A stretch of DNA of 10,838 nt from Clostridiaceae bacterium. Its GTDB lineage: Bacteria > Bacillota_A > Clostridia > Acetivibrionales > Acetivibrionaceae. Below, piece by piece: positions 6,701 through 10,838 of this stretch. Both the position numbers and the translations under genes were made by a program. The notes below the pieces were generated by a model that made no database searches, was not told the DNA's origin, and worked only from the letters and a program-made list of their open reading frames with translations. The first letter of the stretch is position 1. Each line of letters opens with the position of its first letter. The stretch covers positions 1 to 10,838 of the forward strand of contig JAAZCB010000468.1 in NCBI GenBank assembly GCA_012513545.1, in the 5' to 3' direction.

Positions 6701-8752
6701 AAAAAGAGGAAGTTGAAAATTTTCTCGTAAAAAGTTGCTTTTATATGTAGGACAATATTTTCTTGCATTTTTACCTAATGATAAATATGGAGTTCTGAAA
6801 TCGTGCCCCCATTCGCTTACGCAATGGACTTCGTCAATTACGCAGTAAGAAAAATATTTTCGCTTCTCTCCACACTCTTTAAGAGTTTGTCTGAATTCTT
6901 CGGTAACTAATCTTTCAGGAGAAATAAAACAGAATTGAATCTCACCTTTTTCAAGTTTGCTGATGTTAATTCCTCTTTCAATTGTATCTAAAGTTGAATT
7001 TATGAAATTGCAGTTTTCAATTCCTGACTTTGAAAGGTTTTGAAACTGGTCAATCATGAGTGACCTTATCGGGTCAACTACAAGTGTAATTCCTGGTTGA
7101 AGTATTGCTGCTAATTGGTAGGTCAAAGATTTACCTCCTCCTGTTGGAAGCAATCCAATTACAGATTTGAGTTGTAGTGCCCTGTTCAATATTGGCAATT
7201 GCCCGATTCTGAATTCATTCTTACGAAATATATTTTGAAGGAAGTAGGTCAATATTTCTTTTTCGTCTTCATACTCTTCATAAGTGCCGTCATTTCTATA
7301 ATTTACAATCTTCTTGTATTTAATCGTATCTGAACAAAGAATGCTTTCATTTTTATTCTCTGCAAAATGAGTTGTACGAATTATTATTGTTTTCTCGCTT
7401 TGAAATAGTGCATCATCTAGAAAAATACCTTCCCTTCTTAAAATGGAATGATCGATTATTAAATCAAAATCATTTTCTGTTCGGTTTAAACTGGATGATT
7501 GCAATACGTCCCTTAATTGAAGAGGGGATTCAGAATACTCAGAATCATTAAAAACTTTTACCTCAATATTTGGAAAATTGTGTTCCCCTTCTAACTGACA
7601 AAGATTCCTAATTTGCTCAATCAAATCATCAATTGCTATGTAACCACATGGAACATCACGTTCAACAATTGCTATATTATAATTACTTTTTTCAAAAAAA
7701 ACATCACCCAAAGAAATAAGATGCCTTACAATTGTCTTTTGAATTCTTGCAATTGCAATAGGAGATAAGGCCAATTGATTATAGAACTTTCTATCATCAT
7801 TAGTTAGTTCAAAATTATTCTTTGTTGCCTGAATGAAAGGCGTTTCAAGTAAATTTGAGATTGCATTTTCAGAATCTACATGTTTGTTTTCCGAAGTAAC
7901 TCGGTGAACTTTCCACTTTGAAAGTTTTATTGCTGTGTCCCGATTTTCATCGTGAATTTTTTGTGGAGCAAGTTCATGGTATGGTGTACCATCAATTTCA
8001 ATAACTAAACCATGTCGTCTTTTAAGTTCGAAATTCTTCTTCCAGAAAAACTCTTGAATCTTGTCTGAAAAATAATAAGGGCACTCAATAGAAAAATCAA
8101 CCCTACTTCCCTTAAATCCCCTTTGTTGTTCAGGCAGACAAATTGAATTCAATGTTCGTTGTTGTTGGAGTATTTGCCTAATAAATGAGTTTTCCTCTGA
8201 AATAAAATCATAAATAAACCAGCTTTCAAAAGTGGAGTTTGGGTCACCTAATTTTATTTTGCTTGCATTATCACATTGCGGTGTTGTATCTATGATGTGC
8301 AGTACTGTCCAAATAGAGTTGAAAAACTCTCGGGAATTTTCTTGTAGATTTGAATTAATGCTTCCTAATTCATCTACTTGAATATTAGTCCTTTGAAATG
8401 CTTCGGAAAAAACTTTCTCAATAAATAATGTTGGCTTTGTAAATTCACCTTTACTTATCAAGTTGTTAAGAACGGCAAGTATTGGATTCGGTATTTCTGG
8501 AATTTCGATTTCTTTGTCAGTGTAGAACCAAGATAACCAATTAATTAAACCTTCAAAGTCATTTTTTTTCTTTAGTAACTCTTTTTCCAGTTTACCTTTT
8601 CTTGTTACATCTGTTATTAGTGATTGAAGCGTTTCTTCCCAATCGTCAGAATATTCAAATCCATTTGAATGAAGTATCGCTCCTTTAAAATAATTACAGA
8701 ATTTTGATTTAATGCCTTCTAAGAAATATGATGACTTTAATTGCATTTGCAT
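3740..8752 (-). CDS. Giant PD-(D/E)XK nuclease-like / RecQ-type helicase fusion, candidate defence protein
   Basis: The product is 1670 residues with ATG at 8752 (a second ATG two codons in is also possible). Residues about 212-302 look like a Vsr/DUF559-type PD-(D/E)XK nuclease: RVDF (D219), LVIEIDGTPYH (E252, D254, H259), HDENRD (267-272) and W280-K-V-H-R284. The helicase core carries RecQ signatures: FRIGQ (514-518), Walker A LPTGGGKS (535-542), VDPIRSLMIDQ (559-569), DEVHCVSEWGHDFR (640-653, DEVH instead of DEAH), LTATA (686-690), VATKAFGMGIDKP (951-963) and QESGRAGRDG (982-991). About 250 residues separate motifs III and V, longer than usual and pointing to an insertion in the second RecA lobe. 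The C-terminal 650 residues lack the cysteine cluster of RecQ zinc domains. Residues about 1358-1396 (DTLKAIYRLMSIGIV, then RRRTVILKF) look like a winged helix. Ordinary RecQ is about 600 residues. Fusion, size and context suggest defence against invading DNA. It matches no named system that I can identify. Confidence 0.93.
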   Translation of the reverse strand: MQMQLKSSYFLEGIKSKFCNYFKGAILHSNGFEYSDDWEETLQSLITDVTRKGKLEKELLKKKNDFEGLINWLSWFYTDKEIEIPEIPNPILAVLNNLISKGEFTKPTLFIEKVFSEAFQRTNIQVDELGSINSNLQENSREFFNSIWTVLHIIDTTPQCDNASKIKLGDPNSTFESWFIYDFISEENSFIRQILQQQRTLNSICLPEQQRGFKGSRVDFSIECPYYFSDKIQEFFWKKNFELKRRHGLVIEIDGTPYHELAPQKIHDENRDTAIKLSKWKVHRVTSENKHVDSENAISNLLETPFIQATKNNFELTNDDRKFYNQLALSPIAIARIQKTIVRHLISLGDVFFEKSNYNIAIVERDVPCGYIAIDDLIEQIRNLCQLEGEHNFPNIEVKVFNDSEYSESPLQLRDVLQSSSLNRTENDFDLIIDHSILRREGIFLDDALFQSEKTIIIRTTHFAENKNESILCSDTIKYKKIVNYRNDGTYEEYEDEKEILTYFLQNIFRKNEFRIGQLPILNRALQLKSVIGLLPTGGGKSLTYQLAAILQPGITLVVDPIRSLMIDQFQNLSKSGIENCNFINSTLDTIERGINISKLEKGEIQFCFISPERLVTEEFRQTLKECGEKRKYFSYCVIDEVHCVSEWGHDFRTPYLSLGKNARKYCPTYKSNFLRENFQLPLFGLTATASFDVLADVERELEILTEVDETIVSFENTLREEIQYSLIQTDIDLNTNLLPVAQRLNVWLNPNLKGANYYANTQYFNPPHVDAGGNVIGDRPLKDEIGKRKQDEAIDILQNQFLQNWQYYSDENIQNELLQISFTEYLDEKQKAKFNFDNVTYIEAKKTDIIHEDYITPQNVWDENNNGFIIFAPHRTSYFGVTDKFKKDQNGNPVPVAKRHGIYDKIPVQFASGIFMGSGDDTDEKTSEEIQIESLTSQQKFINSDIAIMVATKAFGMGIDKPNIRSTIHINMPSSLESFVQESGRAGRDGKLAISFLLFNQQRFKYFAPRTYRNLFSGNTKHGFERRTIRLSDYAVCRQLRQISNANTLIDKHRYLKSDFDNILANINDPILDASIPADDLTHREKLKLAAEEQWVDFDMLEYFHYNTFKGINKELVILDELLTEISFPHRQKLKEIEEEFLAVTQIELNCNFSSNPAYANYIWINDVDDKTLGYLKTDNFNVMWKEDGGLDQPYAISILNQFKNFILQHRDFIQLTTNQQRHDLLISMVLTGNSEGLIHALQEGKTDLDLALINRYYQTKDNRGNFIPNTPWLNQIIATLKNEFIEINPLPDTDIIDKFLNNKFSVNQVTDPTSSLEDLWNNIEKFYQTLSTPFGPNYDVSILHTPERESALAKAYYCDRNIADTLKAIYRLMSIGIVHDYEIDYRRRTVILKFSTDNIPQIYKSNLKEFIRRYYSEVQSQTWIDQLNIDNENDIEEIITKCLNVLIEFVYKETEEKRFQGIKEMVEAIQRGLPQPNEPPIEANKRFKEEIYYYFNAKYARRYVMPSGEPASLVADTERGTISNFGICEKYLRVLQEDRGAYLSNLKHLRGSTQKILRAVNQNNACLKILKAFALYQLSQTQTYFIDEVINPVDGLFVPGFVSLFQESNWKLSELQIALDKLETECNRYFPEHRFKNEWIACRELIYLKHHNWWLSNFINRIKIEENA

Positions 8753-8760
8753 TGAGATTT

Positions 8761-8777
8761 AGTACCGTGTTAGCAAA
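8761..8777. repeat. Half-site D: right arm and core of a cassette-boundary repeat
   Basis: The sequence AGTACCGTGTTAGCAAA matches the right end of copy C (ATACCGTGTTA) and the outer flank of copy E (GTTAGCAAA, 9124-9132). No left arm is present, because the helicase gene begins at 8752, 9 bp away. It therefore looks like a decayed or recombined boundary inside what is now one large cassette. With only 17 bp it could be partly coincidental. Confidence 0.55.
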
Positions 8778-8840
8778 ATTGCACTCTTTGGCAAGTTTTG
8801 GATTGTGTGTCGGCACGTATGACTTGCCAATGTGTGCAAT
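8778..8840. repeat. Hairpin H2, upstream partner of H1
   Basis: The outer stem is ATTGCAC (8778-8784) with GTGCAAT (8834-8840). The internal mismatch is TCT (8785-8787) against TGT (8831-8833). The inner stem is TTGGCAAGT (8788-8796) with ACTTGCCAA (8822-8830). The 25-nt loop contains the 16-mer GGATTGTGTGTCGGCA also found at 3025-3040. It lies 26 bp upstream of the helicase start, where it could be part of the 5' untranslated leader and act on expression, or it could be a single-strand DNA recombination or recognition structure. Confidence 0.8.
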
Positions 8841-8996
8841 GTGGGTTGGCTCTTAAAAACAAAAAATGTGGGTTGGCAAAAAATAAAACTTTATCGGGTC
8901 GGCTGGTGAAGTCGGCAGTCATTCCGGTATGTCTTTCATTTCTGTCTTTATATGTCGTCTTGTCAATTCTCATGTCGCTGTCTTTTTTTTAGGCTT
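8841..8996. other. Non-coding leader of the helicase cassette with short repeats
   Basis: No supported gene was found; the open frames on both strands simply read through repeat DNA. The segment holds two exact copies of the 13-mer AATGTGGGTTGGC (8838-8850, overlapping the end of H2, and 8865-8877). It also has a run of six TGTC motifs (8930, 8943, 8953, 8961, 8973, 8979), that is, GACA on the coding strand, just inside the cassette boundary. The segment lies upstream of the helicase operon, so its promoter may be here, but I could not identify a convincing Bacteroidota -33/-7 pair. Confidence 0.55.
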
Positions 8997-9132
8997 GCTT
9001 GTAACGGATGGCGGTATAAAACGTTGGGGATTTCGGAGCTGCAAACCTATCAACCGATAAGAACCTTGCCAGCGAGTGAAGAGCTTGGCATACCACTAAA
9101 ACCCCTATGGCGTATGACCGCTTGTTAGCAAA
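8997..9132. repeat. Cassette-boundary palindrome, copy E (attC-like)
   Basis: Core AAC is at 9003-9005 and GTT at 9124-9126, 124 bp. The left spacer is GGATG and the right is TT, so the 5/2 asymmetry is kept although the bases changed. Arms GCGGTATAAAACGTTGGGG (9011-9029) and CCCCTATGGCGTATGACCGC (9102-9121) pair imperfectly, with an extra base on the right arm. The block GATTTCGGAG (9029-9038) resembles CTTCGGAG in copy C. The left flank GCTTGTAAC (8997-9005) is the exact reverse complement of copy C's right flank GTTACAAGC, with GCCT matching again two bases further out. This ties both ends of the 6.2-kb helicase cassette together. Confidence 0.83.
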
Positions 9133-9165
9133 CGTGGATTGTTATACTCTTTTTGCAGAATCATG

Positions 9166-9882
9166 TCAAGGATGAATATTCAATATCACCCCAACTGAAG
9201 TATAAAAATCCTTGTCAGCTTGAAAAGATTGGGCTTCTATTTCAACATTCGCATTGTTTTGAATTGTTACATTATCTATTTGAACATTACAATCATCAAT
9301 TGTTAAATCCGAACTGATGACTATGTCTTTGAGAATTATTGTATTACAACTCCTTTTGTAATAACTAATACTTGATGATGAATATGGACAATCATTCCAA
9401 TCGTGTATATATAAAGGCCATGCGCCCCATTTAGACATAAACACAGTAGATACACCAGTCACATATGCAGAATGGTCTGCTGAATAACCATAAAATGCCT
9501 TGGAAGCTGTTGATTGAGTAGCAGACTCATAAGAAGGGCTTGAACCTGAGAAGTATTCATCAACGTTAGTATTTCCATAATAATCAAGGCTGTTTATCCA
9601 AACCTTGTTTCCACCAGTTGATACATGCCAAGCATATGAGTGACAGTTATATTGTCTCGAAGCAGGACCAATTCGTTTCGCATCCGAACTATGGTCTACT
9701 AGCCAATCAGCAGCCTGGTCTTCGGCATTTGCTAAATTATTTGCATTAAACTCACATCGAAAAATTGCTTCAACATCTTCACCTGTTGGGGTTTGTACAG
9801 TAGTATAATAATCATAGCATTGAGCATAAGAAAAATAACTAGACGAAATTATATAAAAACATAATAAACAAATTATTTTCAT
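9166..9882 (-). CDS. Secreted protein with Cys-His amidase/peptidase-like motif (NlpC/P60- or CHAP-like, tentative)
   Basis: The product is 238 residues with ATG at 9882. The signal peptide covers residues 1-20 (MKIICLLCFYIISSSYFSYA, then QC). The middle holds YNCHSYAWH (C80), SADHSAYVTG (H137) and SKWGAWPLYIHDWNDCPY (H160). The order Asn-Cys-His-x-Tyr-Ala-Trp, a later His-Ser-Ala and then SKWG resembles papain-like amidase folds such as NlpC/P60 and CHAP, with C80 and H137 as candidate catalytic residues. The last 50 residues (ISSDLTIDDCNVQIDNVTIQ, then NNANVEIEA) are short beta repeats like the stacked C-terminal domains of secreted Bacteroidota proteins. It could cut peptidoglycan or peptides outside the cell, or be a non-catalytic relative. 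It starts 4 bp after the lipoprotein stop, in one operon, and ends about 40 bp before the core of repeat E. Confidence 0.82.
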   Translation of the reverse strand: MKIICLLCFYIISSSYFSYAQCYDYYTTVQTPTGEDVEAIFRCEFNANNLANAEDQAADWLVDHSSDAKRIGPASRQYNCHSYAWHVSTGGNKVWINSLDYYGNTNVDEYFSGSSPSYESATQSTASKAFYGYSADHSAYVTGVSTVFMSKWGAWPLYIHDWNDCPYSSSSISYYKRSCNTIILKDIVISSDLTIDDCNVQIDNVTIQNNANVEIEAQSFQADKDFYTSVGVILNIHP

Positions 9883-9886
9883 AATT

Positions 9887-10594
9887 TTAGCTTTTTAGAT
9901 AAATTAAATAATCAGAAGTACTTTCAATAATTAGATTAATATAATTACAATCTAGGCAATAGAAATCATCTTGCGTTTTAAAATTATCCATTAACATTAA
10001 GTTTCTCAAAATAAAAGTAGAACCTTCTATTGTTGAAGAATATGCATTATTGGGGTGATCCAATTTAGAATTGTATTTATCTAAACAGGTTTCTACTAAT
10101 TCAATTTTCTCATCATTATTTAAATTATTTAAAATTGATGTTTGAGAAAATATTAATTCGAAAGCATACAATTCAAATGTATAATCAGCAATTTGTTCGG
10201 AGGAGAGTCCAGAGTCATAGTCGATAGAAATTTGTTTATATTTAACTAAAAAATTACTCCCGGCATCTTCTCTTTCTTCCAATTCATCAAAACCACGGAA
10301 TTTTTCTTTTAATAACAAATATCCGGATTGAGGAGAAGCACCTGCCCAAATCAGGCTTAAATAAGGATAATTCATACATGTCTCTATTAAGCCATCAGTA
10401 CCTATACATTTACAAATATCTTCGGGTAAATTTAGATATTCGTACACTTGCTCACTTGTCCAATTATGATTGCTTGGTAGTTCTGGAAATTGATAAACAT
10501 TATCAACAAGCACATCACATGGCTTATTATCTTCTTTTTTATCACAAGATATTGTGATAGAAGATATTATTAGTATTATGATATACTTATTCAT
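9887..10594 (-). CDS. Lipoprotein of unknown function
   Basis: The product is 235 residues with ATG at 10594. A short signal peptide ends in the lipobox TISC (C17) followed by DKKEDNKPC, so a membrane lipoprotein is expected. The mature part contains WTSEQVYEYLNLPEDICKCI, GTDGLIETCMNYPYLSL and FRGFDELEEREDAGSNFL, a helical pattern I associate with uncharacterised Bacteroidota lipoproteins (LPED...GLIETC.NYP...GF.EL..R.DA). No function is known to me. Cysteines after the lipobox are in a C-x-C pair (KCI context) and in DDFYCLDC near the C-terminus. The start overlaps the end of the upstream partial gene by 8 nt, and the amidase-like gene follows after 4 bp. Co-export with that protein suggests a partner or an immunity-type role, which is inference. 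Confidence 0.85.
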   Translation of the reverse strand: MNKYIIILIISSITISCDKKEDNKPCDVLVDNVYQFPELPSNHNWTSEQVYEYLNLPEDICKCIGTDGLIETCMNYPYLSLIWAGASPQSGYLLLKEKFRGFDELEEREDAGSNFLVKYKQISIDYDSGLSSEQIADYTFELYAFELIFSQTSILNNLNNDEKIELVETCLDKYNSKLDHPNNAYSSTIEGSTFILRNLMLMDNFKTQDDFYCLDCNYINLIIESTSDYLIYLKS

Positions 10595-10838
10595 TTTTAA
10601 AAGTTTTTAAATAGTTTTTTGAATAATCATAGATTAGTTTATAATCATCAATATTTGTAGGATATGACCTTTCTAAGAAATTGCGAATTTGAATATTAGA
10701 TTGTTTAACTTGTTCAAAATCTGAATACTTCTCTTGATTAAGCAATCTGCCCATTGCCAAAACAGTTGTTCCTAAATCAAACATTGAAAATTCATTTTCT
10801 AATAACTTCTTTTCATCATAATTTTTGATATATATTTC
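10587..10838 (-). CDS. 3' end of an unrecognised gene, truncated by the window edge
   Basis: The frame is open from 10838 down to TAA at 10587, giving 83 codons with no stop, starting ..EIYIKNYDEKKLLENEF and ending ..LKTFKNE. An internal ATG at 10784 would give a 65-residue protein, but the open frame continues upstream with equally protein-like composition, so the true start is probably outside the window. The visible part is hydrophilic and mostly helical (FDLGTTVLAMGRLLNQEKY) with no membrane segment or known motif. It overlaps the lipoprotein start by 8 nt, so it is the first visible gene of a three-gene operon. Confidence 0.6.
   Translation of the reverse strand, partial: EIYIKNYDEKKLLENEFSMFDLGTTVLAMGRLLNQEKYSDFEQVKQSNIQIRNFLERSYPTNIDDYKLIYDYSKNYLKTFKNE

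Noticed and set aside
8753..8840. Bacteroidota-type promoter (-33 TTTG, -7 TAnnTTTG) before the helicase
   Set aside because: CAATTTTG at the base of H2 is close to the -7 motif on the coding strand, but no -33 element lies at the right distance.
8770..8992. Overlapping open frames on both strands in the helicase leader
   Set aside because: They follow hairpin H2, the 13-mer repeats and the TGTC run. Neither has protein-like features, and their overlap on opposite strands argues against coding.
102..9132. CRISPR array
   Set aside because: The repeats are ~124-bp palindromes 1.1-6 kb apart with genes between, not short repeats with uniform spacers.

Overview
The window is AT-rich and all supported genes lie on the minus strand. 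Start codons lack clear Shine-Dalgarno sequences. The exported proteins (short hydrophobic signal peptides, one lipobox protein) and the family content suggest a member of the Bacteroidota, probably an environmental Cytophagales- or Flavobacteriales-type organism. This assignment is inferred from composition and protein style, not from a marker gene. No RNA gene, CRISPR array, transposase or integrase is visible.

The main organising feature is a set of four complete imperfect palindromes of about 123-125 bp between cores (A 102-236, B 1546-1682, C 2815-2952, E 8997-9132) plus one half copy (D 8761-8777). Each complete copy runs from ..AAC at its left to GTT.. at its right. Long complementary arms carry a conserved asymmetric bulge: 5 nt on the left and about 2 nt on the right. 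The bases just outside the cores differ from repeat to repeat, yet the right flank of each repeat is the reverse complement of the left flank of the next complete one (A-B, B-C and C-E). Each inter-repeat segment therefore has its own private terminal inverted repeats. That is the pattern expected of gene cassettes that circularise and insert at folded recombination sites, as integron attC cassettes do, although these sites do not match canonical attC well. All genes read the same way, start 20-35 nt after a core where measured, and stop just before the next repeat.

Read in the coding direction, the cassettes are as follows. (1) A right-edge cassette of at least three tightly packed genes: a partial ORF, a lipoprotein of unknown function, and a secreted protein with a Cys-His amidase-like motif. 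(2) A 6.2-kb cassette with a 1670-residue protein that joins a PD-(D/E)XK nuclease-like domain to a RecQ-type helicase and a large C-terminal region, followed with an 8-nt overlap by a tail-anchored coiled-coil protein. This looks like an anti-phage or other nucleic-acid defence module. (3) A single-gene cassette encoding an exported serine hydrolase of the beta-lactamase/PBP family. (4) A single-gene cassette encoding a secreted two-domain protein with an NADase-type glycan-binding-like (discoidin-like) C-terminus. The leader of a further cassette occupies the left edge.

The helicase operon is also flanked by two same-orientation hairpins (3095-3161 and 8778-8840). Their stems differ in sequence but keep base pairing, and both carry the same TCT/TGT internal mismatch. 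Half-site D between the upstream hairpin and the helicase start suggests that the large cassette is a composite of older pieces.
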